The translations under genes and the position numbers were made by a program. A DNA stretch of 64,000 nucleotides from Halomonas sp. YLGW01 (GTDB lineage Bacteria; Pseudomonadota; Gammaproteobacteria; Pseudomonadales; Halomonadaceae): contig NZ_CP062005.1 in the NCBI RefSeq assembly GCF_014840935.1, positions 2,232,001-2,296,000 on the forward strand, written 5' to 3'. Positions 51,120-58,783 of the stretch are shown here, one piece after another. Under the pieces are notes generated by a model that was given only the letters and a program-made list of their open reading frames with translations, was not told the origin of the DNA and searched no databases. How positions within the stretch are numbered: position 1 is the first letter of the stretch; every line of letters begins with the position of its first letter.

Positions 51120-51968
51120 TCAGGCTCCGGTGGCGTGAGTGGTGGAAGAAACGCGGCCGGCAGCCTCGGCCGGTCGGCTCAGGGTGTACAGCAGGTAGCG
51201 GCCCAGCCGCCAGTGGGGCTCGACGTCGCAATAGCGCCGCTCGAGTTCGACCAGCTTGTCCATCGCTGCCGCATCGAGCTCGCGGGCCGTGAGGTAGTCG
51301 TGGAAGACGCGCACGCCGGCGCGGGCCTCGATGGTGAGCCCCGCCTCCTCGGCCCAGGCCGCGATCTGGCCATGGGTCAGCGGCGAGATCGGTGTCAGGC
51401 GCTGGCGCTGGCCGGTGCCCGCGAGGCGATCCTCGAGCACCTTGTCGAGGTTACCCTTGGCCACGTTCGACAGCCGCAAGGCATCGCGATTGAAGACCAT
51501 CAGCGACAGCTGACCGCCGGGGGCGAGCCGGTCGGCCAGCCGCATCAGGGCGTCACGGGGATCGGCCAGCCACTCGAGCACCGCATGGCAGACGATCAGC
51601 GGCCAGGGTCCAGGCGCCTGCACGGCGAGTTGCTGTAGCGGCGCCTGAATCAGGCGCACCTCGGTGTCGGCCAAGGCGACCTCCGCTCGCGCCAGCATCT
51701 CGGCGGAGGGCTCGAGCAGGGTCACCGGATGGCCGCGCTCGGCGAACCAGTGCGCCATCTGGCCGAGTCCACCGCCCACGTCCAGCACCGGCTGGCCGGC
51801 CAGTGCCAGCTGACGCGGCAGCAGATGATCGAGCACCGCGAGGCGAATATCACCGCGCACACTGCCATAGAGCCCCGCGGCGAACTTGTCGGCCAGACCA
51901 TCGAAGTGGCGATCACCATTTACGGAGAGATAAGAGGCCGGCGAGCCGGGCGGTGAAATGGCGGCCAT
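51120..51968 (-). CDS. cmoM: tRNA 5-carboxymethoxyuridine methyltransferase CmoM
   Basis: Methylates cmo5U34 to mcmo5U34 in some tRNAs. The 282-residue class I methyltransferase has LDVGGGLGQMAHWFAERGH, VCHAVLEWLADP and the CmoM/SmtA-type SLMVFNRDALRLSNVAKGN. The start MAAISPPGSPASYLSVNGDRHFDGLADKFA, seen in two adjacent parts, matches family members beginning before DRxFDGLAxKF. It complements cmoAB 14 kb away. Divergent from the LOV gene. Confidence 0.88.
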   Translation of the reverse strand: MAAISPPGSPASYLSVNGDRHFDGLADKFAAGLYGSVRGDIRLAVLDHLLPRQLALAGQPVLDVGGGLGQMAHWFAERGHPVTLLEPSAEMLARAEVALADTEVRLIQAPLQQLAVQAPGPWPLIVCHAVLEWLADPRDALMRLADRLAPGGQLSLMVFNRDALRLSNVAKGNLDKVLEDRLAGTGQRQRLTPISPLTHGQIAAWAEEAGLTIEARAGVRVFHDYLTARELDAAAMDKLVELERRYCDVEPHWRLGRYLLYTLSRPAEAAGRVSSTTHATGA

Positions 51969-52201
51969 CGAGGGCTCCGAACGAGAAGAAAGTCAGGCGC
52001 CTATTCTAGCCGGAAACTTGACATGACTCATGGCCCGAAACGGGATGCATGGCTGGCGTTTGAGGAATACGGTATGATCCAGCCCGTAACAAATAACAAT
52101 GAAAAATCTAGTATTTTTTAATTAGCTAACAATTATTAATACCCACTTACCTCTGGTTTCAGGGCCAAGAGTGGTCATTTATTTCTCTTTCTTCGCCGGG
52201 A

Positions 52202-54346
52202 ATGCCATCAGTGACGCAACTTGCCCCCCTGCCCCGACAACTCACTCGGCTACTTGAGATCCCCAGCCTGTCGATTTCCGTGGCGGACGGCGAAGCGCAC
52301 GACGCCCCCCTGGTATATGTCAACGAGGCCTTCGAAGTCCTCACCGGGTACCGACGCGACGAGGTGATCGGCCGCTCCTGCCGCTTCCTGCAGGCCGACG
52401 ATACCGATGCCGCGGACATCGATCGGCTACGCGAGGCCATCCGGAAAGGCGCGCCGATCACCCTGACGATGAAGAACCGACGCAAGGACGGCACCCTCTT
52501 CTGGAACGAGCTCAGCCTTTCGACCATCGTCACCGACGCCGGGCGCCGCTACCTGGTGGGGCTGCAGCGCGATGTCAGCGCACGCGAGCAGGCCTGGCAA
52601 CACCTGGCGCTGACTCGGGCCGTGTTCCGCAACACCCATGACGGCATCCTGGTCACCGATGCCAGCAAGCGCATCATCGACACCAACCCCGCGTTCACCC
52701 GCCTGACCGGCTACCCCCAGGCCGAGGTGCTGGGCAAGCGTCCTAACCTGCTGTCATCGGGCAAGCATGATTCCGGCTTCTACCAGAGCATGTTCGCCGC
52801 GGTCGAGGCGCGGGGCTTCTGGACCGGCGATATCTGGAACACCCGCAAGGATGGCAGTCAGCTGATCGAGAACACCACCATCTCGGCCATTCGCGACGAG
52901 TACGGAGAAATCGTCAACTACATCGGGGTGTTTCGCGACATCACCCAGCGCCGCCTGAATCAGGCGCGACTGGAGCGCATCGCGAGCTACGACCCGCTGA
53001 CCGGGCTGTTCAATCGTAGTCATTTCAACACCCTGCTGGAGCGCCAGCTCGAGAGCCTGGAATTCACCCAGACGGGCCTCGCCGTGCTGTTTCTGGATCT
53101 GGACGACTTCAAGCCGATCAACGACAGCTTCGGCCATGCCAGTGGCGATGCCCTGCTGGTCGAGATCAGCCGACGCCTGAAACGCCTGATGCGGGCCAAC
53201 GATCTCACGGCGCGTTTCGGCGGCGACGAATTCGTGATCGCTCTCAACGGCCTGGGCACCGTCGAGAAGGCCCGCAAGGTCGCCCAGAAGGTACTCGACG
53301 ACATTGTCCAGCCCTATGCGCTGGACAACGGCGAAAGGGTCACGGTCTCGGCATCGGTGGGTATCGCCTTCACCGCCGCCCACGACACCACCAGTAGCGC
53401 CCTGCTGGATGCCGCCGATGCGGCCATGTACGCGGCCAAGCAACAAGGCAAGAACCGCATCGCCCTCGCCGATCCGAAGATGCTCTGCCACCAGACGGAA
53501 GATGCCCTGGTCCGAGTCAAGGCCGCCTTCGAGGGCGGCGAGATCGAGCTTCATTTCCAGCCGGTATTGGATTTGGCCAACGACGAGATCATCGGCTTCG
53601 AGGCCTTGGCCCGCTGGCGACATCCCGAAAAAGGCGTGTTGGGGCCACAGCACTTCATCGACATCATCACCCACTCCTCGTTGAGCCTGCCCTTCGGTCG
53701 CTGGCTCATCGATCAGGCGGGCCAGGTGGTGAGCCTGCTGCGCCGCCATGGCCATCATGCCCTCATCGGCGTCAACCTGGCCCAGGACCAGATCGAGACC
53801 GGCGCCTTCATCGAGGCACTGTCGGCGACTCGCCATCGCCATGACCTCACCGCCCCCTTCCTGGTCGCCGAGGTGCTCGAATCCACGCACTTCCATGACC
53901 TGGACCTGGCCTGCAGCCTGCTCAACGAGGCCCGCCAGCACGGCGCCCTAGTCGCGCTGGATGACTTCGGCGCCGGCATCTCCTCGATCACCTATGCAAG
54001 CCAGCTGCCGCTCAACACGATCAAGGTCGACCGCAGTGCGGTCATGCATGTGGACAGCCGCGAGGATCAGCACCAGTTCATCAGCGGCATCATCGCCATG
54101 GGACACGCCATGCAGCGCCAGGTGCTAGCCGAAGGCATCGAGACCGAGACCCAGCTCGACAGCATTCGGAACATGGGATGCGACCTGGCCCAGGGCTACC
54201 TGATCGGCAGGCCAATGTCCTACGAGCAACTTCATGAACACTACCTGAGCGATGCGGCCGCGCCCCGCTACCCGCTGCGCCGCTTGTCATCGCCTGGAAC
54301 ATCAGGCGGCGACGAGGGTTTATCTCGTGCCATCAGCAGCTTATAA
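52202..54346 (+). CDS. LOV-PAS-GGDEF-EAL protein, predicted blue-light-regulated c-di-GMP enzyme
   Basis: A 714-residue cytoplasmic protein. Residues 25-128 form a LOV domain: GRSCRFLQ with flavin-adduct cysteine C60, R61 and Q64, then N92, N102 and Q122 at nearly the same spacings as in plant LOV2 (adduct C to N +32, +42, to Q +62 here versus +63). The usual N before the cysteine is S59. A second PAS follows (about 135-250), then GGDEF (about 260-425, intact GGDEF at 340-344) and EAL (about 435-690, EALARW at 467, DDFGAG, AEGIETETQ). Both catalytic domains look competent. It is preceded by an AT-rich stretch (52095-52145) and followed within 16 bases by a tRNA gene. Confidence 0.88.
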   Translation: MPSVTQLAPLPRQLTRLLEIPSLSISVADGEAHDAPLVYVNEAFEVLTGYRRDEVIGRSCRFLQADDTDAADIDRLREAIRKGAPITLTMKNRRKDGTLFWNELSLSTIVTDAGRRYLVGLQRDVSAREQAWQHLALTRAVFRNTHDGILVTDASKRIIDTNPAFTRLTGYPQAEVLGKRPNLLSSGKHDSGFYQSMFAAVEARGFWTGDIWNTRKDGSQLIENTTISAIRDEYGEIVNYIGVFRDITQRRLNQARLERIASYDPLTGLFNRSHFNTLLERQLESLEFTQTGLAVLFLDLDDFKPINDSFGHASGDALLVEISRRLKRLMRANDLTARFGGDEFVIALNGLGTVEKARKVAQKVLDDIVQPYALDNGERVTVSASVGIAFTAAHDTTSSALLDAADAAMYAAKQQGKNRIALADPKMLCHQTEDALVRVKAAFEGGEIELHFQPVLDLANDEIIGFEALARWRHPEKGVLGPQHFIDIITHSSLSLPFGRWLIDQAGQVVSLLRRHGHHALIGVNLAQDQIETGAFIEALSATRHRHDLTAPFLVAEVLESTHFHDLDLACSLLNEARQHGALVALDDFGAGISSITYASQLPLNTIKVDRSAVMHVDSREDQHQFISGIIAMGHAMQRQVLAEGIETETQLDSIRNMGCDLAQGYLIGRPMSYEQLHEHYLSDAAAPRYPLRRLSSPGTSGGDEGLSRAISSL

Positions 54347-54347
54347 T
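54342..54347 (+). promoter_or_regulatory. -10 box of tRNA-Arg overlapping the LOV gene stop codon
   Basis: A perfect TATAAT lies 14 bases before the tRNA. Its central TAA (54344-54346) is the stop codon of the LOV gene. The -35 region (TTTATC, 17 bases upstream) is weak, and the discriminator is GC-rich, as in stringently controlled tRNA promoters. Confidence 0.6.
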
Positions 54348-54361
54348 ACTCGCCCTGCCAC

Positions 54362-54438
54362 GCCCCCTTAGCTCAGCTGGATAGAGCAATCCCCTCCTAA
54401 GGGATAGGTCGAAGGTTCGAATCCTTCAGGGGGCGCCA
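54362..54438 (+). tRNA. tRNA-Arg, anticodon CCU
   Basis: A 77-base tRNA including the encoded CCA. The acceptor stem GCCCCCT pairs with AGGGGGC; the D-loop, the anticodon stem ATCCC/GGGAT with loop CTCCTAA (anticodon CCT, reading AGG), and the T-loop GTTCGAATC are all present. It reads a rare arginine codon in GC-rich genomes. No integrated element is seen next to it. Confidence 0.96.
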
Positions 54439-54515
54439 TCTCTTCCTGACACCACCCCACGCCTCCCGAACCACTTCCCGCCCATACGCCTGGTCGGTCT
54501 AGATATCGCAGCTGG

Positions 54516-54725
54516 CTAAACATCGCAGTAGTTGCCTCGCTCGCATTGCCGGCAATGGATCCACAGCTGGCCATTCTCGGCCTTGATCAGGAAGCGCGGC
54601 GTCTCGCCCCCGTCGATGTCGTGGACACGCTCGACGACCGGGTGACCGTGGTGATCGTTGCAACAGGTGATCCGGTAGCTGCCATCCGGCAGGGGCTCGA
54701 TGCTGGTGTACTCATCGTGCGGCAT
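54516..54725 (-). CDS. Small cysteine- and histidine-rich protein of unknown function
   Basis: A 69-residue soluble acidic protein I do not recognise. It has a CC pair followed by NDHHGH, and a C-terminal CRQCERGNYC motif, which together suggest metal binding such as zinc. The ATG at 54725 is chosen because AGGAG lies 10 bases upstream; the frame stays open further but without similarity or a ribosome site. It lies between tRNA-Arg and a cyclase gene on the same strand as the latter, 89 bases downstream of it. Confidence 0.6.
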   Translation of the reverse strand: MPHDEYTSIEPLPDGSYRITCCNDHHGHPVVERVHDIDGGETPRFLIKAENGQLWIHCRQCERGNYCDV

Positions 54726-54814
54726 GGCATGTCTCTCCTTTCCGACACCGTCATCGCTACAGTATGGCAGGCGCTCACGTGGACGCCCGCCTCCGCCGAC
54801 GCTTACACGGCGGC

Positions 54815-56821
54815 TCATGCCGGTTCGGCAAACTCAATGGCTCGATTGCGCCCCTCTCGCTTGGCCTGATAGCTCGCCGCATCGGCGCGCGCTATCACCT
54901 CCTCGATGCCGAGATCCGCTTCGAGGAAGCAGGCCGCGCCCAGGCTCAGGGTGACGCGATAGCCCTTGCCCGCGGCGAAGACCTCCAGCGCCGCAACCGT
55001 TTCCAGCAGTTGCCGCGTCACCTCGCGGGCCTGACTCAGAGTGCAGCTCGGCATCAGGATCGCGAATTCGTCGCCACCCTGACGGGCGACGCAGTCGTTC
55101 CGGCGTACCAAGGGGGTAATGGCGTCGGCGATGGCCCGCAGCATGTCATCACCCAGGGCATGGCCGCCTTCGTCATTGATCGGCTTGAAATGGTCCAGGT
55201 CGAAGAGCATCAGCACCGACTGCTGGCGCGTCTGCTGCCATTCGGCGAAGGCCTCCTCCAGGCGCCGCTCGAAGCCGCGGCGATTGAGCAGGCTGGTCAG
55301 GGGGTCGTGCTCCGCCTCCCAGCGCTGGATGACCTCCTGCTCGCGGCGCTGGGTGATATCCTTGACCGTGCCCACATGGCCGAGCACTTCCTGCTGATGA
55401 ATTACCTGACCGGCATGCACCTCCAGCCACAAAAGTGAGCCATCGGCATGGGTGCAACGGATCTGGCGCAGGAACGCCCGGCCACTTTTCATGGCCTCCC
55501 GCCACAGCTCGAGGAAGTCTTGCCGATCCTCCGGGTGAATGTATTCAGCCCATTGAACGGCCTGGCCGGCGGCGCCCTCGTGGCCCACCAGCTTCACCAG
55601 GGCGGGATTGACGTATTGCATCTCGCCCTCCGGGGTGGCCACGAACATGCCCACCGGCGAGGAGGCCAGCACCGCATCCAGGAAGGCCTGACGCTTGTGT
55701 AACCTGGCCGTGACCTCCTCCCGCTGCTGCTCGAGCCGATTGAAGGTCGCGCCCAGCTGGCGCAGCTCCCGCATCCGGGTGCTCAATTGCACTCGGGTGC
55801 GCTGGCCGCCGGCCACCTGACCGATCTGGCGCTCCAGGCGATGCAGCGAACCCAGGACCACTCTCAGCAACCACCATAGGAAGGGCAGCATCAGCAGGAA
55901 GGTGACCAGCCCCACCCACCAGAGCTTGCGCACCAATAGACCGATCGGGGCCTGCACCTGAGACATCGGCAGGGTCACGCTGACGATCCAGCCGGCATTC
56001 CAGACCTGAACGAAGGCCTCCAGGGCAGGCTCGCCGCCAGCCATAATGCCCTCGTCGGCCCCCTCCCAGCCCAGCAGGGCCAAGGAGACGGCATCATCGT
56101 TGACGCCGGTGCCGATGGTAGTCATCACCCGACTCCGATCGGGGTGAGAGAGCACGGTGCCTTCGGCACTGAACAAGGAAGCGAAGCCGTCATCGCCGAT
56201 GCGAATGCGCCGCAGACTATCGAAGAAGCTGCTGGACTCGACGCTCACGGTGCCGACCACCTGACCGGCGTAGTCTCCCTCAGCATTGGTGATCGGCACG
56301 CTGACCACCACCAGCGGGCGACCGTTGACACGACTCTTGATGGGCTCGCCGACGTAGGGCTCGCCCAGGGCACGCACATCCCGGTAGTAGTCACGATCGG
56401 AGACATCCAGGTTGTGCAGGCTCTCCAGCCGCGGGTAGCTGGCAATGATGCGGCCCTCGTCAGAGACCAGGGCCAGGCGATCGAACAGGGCCAGCATCGG
56501 CTCGTGACGAATCACCGACTGGGACGATTGGGTGGGCAGGTCCTCGCTCACCTGGTCGGCGAGCCGCTCCAGGGCGATCACGCGCTGCTCGATGGAGCGC
56601 TCGACCTGCTGGGCAATCAGGTTGGCCTCGTAGGTCAGGTGACTGATGTTGGCCTGTCGAATCAGCTCGCTACCGCTCAGGTAGGCGAAGGCGAGTGTCG
56701 ACACGATCAACACGACCCAGCCCATGCCGATCCATAGCATCAGACGGGAATGCAGCGTGCCCAGGAGTCGCATCATGCAGTTGGCATCCATTAGCTCACG
56801 AACTTTTCCCCACCTTATCAT
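54815..56821 (-). CDS. Membrane diguanylate cyclase with dCache sensor and PAS domain
   Basis: Predicted inner-membrane c-di-GMP synthase of up to 668 residues. It has a first membrane segment (about 28-50), a periplasmic dCache-type sensor (about 51-295, with DVSDRDYYRDV and FFDSLRRIRIGDDGF), a second membrane segment (about 300-323), a HAMP-like helix, PAS (about 375-495) and GGDEF (about 500-665, intact GGDEF at 582-586). The DRDYYR region resembles ligand-binding double-Cache modules; the ligand is unknown. Alternative starts at 56791 and 56776 lack a better ribosome site. It faces the LOV gene across the tRNA. Confidence 0.9.
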   Translation of the reverse strand: MIRWGKVRELMDANCMMRLLGTLHSRLMLWIGMGWVVLIVSTLAFAYLSGSELIRQANISHLTYEANLIAQQVERSIEQRVIALERLADQVSEDLPTQSSQSVIRHEPMLALFDRLALVSDEGRIIASYPRLESLHNLDVSDRDYYRDVRALGEPYVGEPIKSRVNGRPLVVVSVPITNAEGDYAGQVVGTVSVESSSFFDSLRRIRIGDDGFASLFSAEGTVLSHPDRSRVMTTIGTGVNDDAVSLALLGWEGADEGIMAGGEPALEAFVQVWNAGWIVSVTLPMSQVQAPIGLLVRKLWWVGLVTFLLMLPFLWWLLRVVLGSLHRLERQIGQVAGGQRTRVQLSTRMRELRQLGATFNRLEQQREEVTARLHKRQAFLDAVLASSPVGMFVATPEGEMQYVNPALVKLVGHEGAAGQAVQWAEYIHPEDRQDFLELWREAMKSGRAFLRQIRCTHADGSLLWLEVHAGQVIHQQEVLGHVGTVKDITQRREQEVIQRWEAEHDPLTSLLNRRGFERRLEEAFAEWQQTRQQSVLMLFDLDHFKPINDEGGHALGDDMLRAIADAITPLVRRNDCVARQGGDEFAILMPSCTLSQAREVTRQLLETVAALEVFAAGKGYRVTLSLGAACFLEADLGIEEVIARADAASYQAKREGRNRAIEFAEPA

Positions 56822-57209
56822 GATTCACTTGGCCGACTATCCTCCTTGAGGCCTCAGACTTTCGCCGATTTCAAGATGAAAGGCCTCATGATTTACTCGC
56901 GCCCCCGCCGGTTTCACCGCACGTATCCGGCAACGACTTAGCCGCCGAACTCGCCAGAACCTCCTTCTCGATTACCTCTGCCCTGCACCGGAATGAGCGC
57001 AGGACTCGGCTTCGCTGCCGCCGCCCAGATCACCGGACAGGCAGAGCCGATTTACACCTGCTGTGAGTGTAAGGCAGGAGGCACTTCGCGCACCAAGTCT
57101 CACGGCCCGCCATCGGGTCATGTTGCCGCAAAGGCCATCGAGAGGCTGTCGATGGGCCCCGGTTCTTAACCGCGCCACCCGACAGGGAAGCGCAACAGTG
57201 AGGTGAGCC
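56822..57209. other. 388-bp intergenic region with a dyad
   Basis: No gene is supported here. Two signals are visible: TTACAC-N9-GTGTAA (57052-57072), a 6-bp inverted repeat that could be an operator for the small secreted-protein gene, and a TGAGGCCTCA palindrome (56847-56856) whose AGGCCTCA part recurs at 56881-56888. The promoters of both divergent neighbours must lie here. Confidence 0.5.
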
Positions 57210-57440
57210 ATGAACACCGTCATCAACCTGAAGACCCTGACCGCGGGGCTCGCGGCATCGCTACTGATGGCCGGCTCGGCCTTGGCGATGGACTCTGAAG
57301 CCGTGGAGAAACACATGGCGATGATCAGCGAGGAAACCGCCAAGTCCGACCAGCCCCGGGTCGAGGCCCTCGAAAAACACGTTCAAGAACTTGAGGAGCT
57401 GATCCGCATGATGATCGAGGAAAAGGACGCCGGTTCCTGA
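57210..57440 (+). CDS. Small secreted coiled-coil protein
   Basis: A 76-residue protein I cannot assign. Residues 1-26 are a clear Sec signal peptide (basic start, LAAGLLMAG-like core, cleavage after ALA). The mature 50 residues are highly charged, with one predicted amphipathic helix or coiled coil (ALEKHVQELEELIRMMIEEKD). There is no cysteine, so it is not a lipoprotein. GAGGTGAG precedes the ATG. It may be a periplasmic chaperone or stabiliser, but nothing in the sequence decides this. Confidence 0.65.
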   Translation: MNTVINLKTLTAGLAASLLMAGSALAMDSEAVEKHMAMISEETAKSDQPRVEALEKHVQELEELIRMMIEEKDAGS

Positions 57441-57533
57441 TCGATTCGGGCTGGCTGGTGGGCATGACGGGATAATAGGATGACAGGCAGGTCTGTAAGC
57501 CCGCCTCCCTCCTTGATCCCCATCCCCTAAAAA

Positions 57534-57565
57534 GCGAAGGGCCTGCCGTGTGGCAGGCCCTTCGC
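57534..57565. terminator. Terminator between the small secreted-protein gene and the duplicated-domain gene
   Basis: A perfect 14-bp stem GCGAAGGGCCTGCC / GGCAGGCCCTTCGC with a GTGT loop. TTTTTAGG follows leftward, which serves the minus-strand gene best; rightward CTTGCG is weak. Confidence 0.8.
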
Positions 57566-57627
57566 CTTGCGTATCCGCGTCCGGTGTCTTCCTCTAGTTA
57601 GGCGCACGGGAAAACGAATCGGAAGCC

Positions 57628-58692
57628 TCAGTCGAGTCGCTGCACGCGCAGCTCGTAGTTGTTGACGCCGCTCATCGCCGTACCGAACTTCTGGCCATTG
57701 ACCCAGATGTCATACTGCCCGGGCTCGAGGCGCGCCTCGAGGTCTACATCACCATCGAAGCCTTCCCCGGCGTCACTGGCGACCACTCGGCCGGCGGCGT
57801 CCCGCACCTCAAGCACAATGCGATAGGTGTCTTCGTAGCCGGTCGGATAGGTCGCGGTGGTGATCGCCACCGTTCCCGCCTCCTGCATGCGGAACGACAG
57901 CACCTCGCCCCGGGCGCGGATCTTGACATCGGCGACGAGCTCCTGAAAGGCCTCGGCCTTAGCAGCAGTCGACTCGTCGGCGGCATCCGCAGCCTGTGGC
58001 GTCTCGGGCTCAGACGCATTGGGCTCCGGTGCATCGGGCGCGGCCAACCGCATCTCTTCCTTACCTGATACGTCTCCTGCTGCCTCGCCAGCCGACTGCG
58101 TACTGGAGGCGGCAGCGGCGGGCGCCGTCAGGGTAGCGACCGAGTCCTTGCTGCTGACGAAGGCGCTGCGCTTGCCGTCGGCGCCTTTACGGGCAAAGAG
58201 ACCATCGCCATCATCCACGGCCGCGGTGCGATTGCCTTCGGCATCGAGGCCCGTCACCGTGATATAGAAGCTGTTGCCTCCCTTGCTGCGCGTGCCGAAC
58301 TTCTGCCCCTGGACCCGCAGCACATAGTCACCGGGCTCAAGCGGCTCGCGCAGTGCCAGGCCACCGTTCTGACCTAGCCCCTCGCCACGGGCGAGCTCGT
58401 TGCCGTCGGCATCCAGCAGCACCGCCTCGACCCGGTAGTCCTCGGACTCTCCACCCGGCACCCGGCTCTCGAACAGGTATCCACCGGCCTCCTCTACACT
58501 GAAGGCATGCTCGTGTGTTCCGCCATAGCGAAAACTCTGGCTACGGGCATCGTTCTGGGGCTGGAAGAAGCCGGTCAGATCGAGCCCGCGCCCTTCCTCG
58601 CGGAAGCGCTCCTGCATGGTGCTGGCAGGTGCCGTGGCGCTGACAAGCGACAGGCCGAGGGCGACCAGGCCGGTGACAATGGGCTGTTTCAT
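57628..58692 (-). CDS. Periplasmic protein with a duplicated PPC-like domain
   Basis: A 354-residue exported protein of unknown function. A Sec signal covers about residues 1-29. Domain A (about 45-155) and domain B (about 255-354) are both beta-rich and end alike: PGDYVLRVQGQKFGT and PGQYDIWVNGQKFGT, each followed by a G-x-N-x-Y/F strand and a final LD. This suggests internal duplication of a bacterial pre-peptidase C-terminal (PPC)-like fold. A long A/S/T/D/E-rich linker (about 190-245) joins them. The start at 58692 has GAGG 7 bases upstream. Its mature charge is strongly acidic, as in halophiles. Confidence 0.7.
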   Translation of the reverse strand: MKQPIVTGLVALGLSLVSATAPASTMQERFREEGRGLDLTGFFQPQNDARSQSFRYGGTHEHAFSVEEAGGYLFESRVPGGESEDYRVEAVLLDADGNELARGEGLGQNGGLALREPLEPGDYVLRVQGQKFGTRSKGGNSFYITVTGLDAEGNRTAAVDDGDGLFARKGADGKRSAFVSSKDSVATLTAPAAAASSTQSAGEAAGDVSGKEEMRLAAPDAPEPNASEPETPQAADAADESTAAKAEAFQELVADVKIRARGEVLSFRMQEAGTVAITTATYPTGYEDTYRIVLEVRDAAGRVVASDAGEGFDGDVDLEARLEPGQYDIWVNGQKFGTAMSGVNNYELRVQRLD

Positions 58693-58711
58693 GAAACCTC
58701 GCATCAAGACG

Positions 58712-58738
58712 AAAAAAGCCGGCCCAAGGGCCGGCTTT
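58712..58738 (-). terminator. Porin gene terminator
   Basis: AAAGCCGGCCC / GGGCCGGCTTT forms an 11-bp perfect stem followed leftward by TTTTTTCG, 45 bases after the porin stop codon. Confidence 0.9.
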
Positions 58739-58783
58739 CGTTATATAAGCCTGAGGCTACAGGGTCAAACCCTGCAGGCAAGC

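Noticed and set aside
52095-52145. AT-rich stretch before the LOV gene considered as horizontally acquired DNA
   Set aside because: It is only about 50 bp long and fits a promoter region; the LOV gene itself has the GC-rich codon use of its neighbours.
54362-54438. tRNA-Arg considered as an integration site for a mobile element
   Set aside because: No integrase gene and no repeat of the tRNA 3' end are visible in the flanks.
56972-57343. A 123-codon minus-strand frame in the gap before the small secreted protein
   Set aside because: It overlaps the signal-peptide gene on the other strand, lacks a ribosome site and looks random. The opposite gene has a convincing signal sequence.
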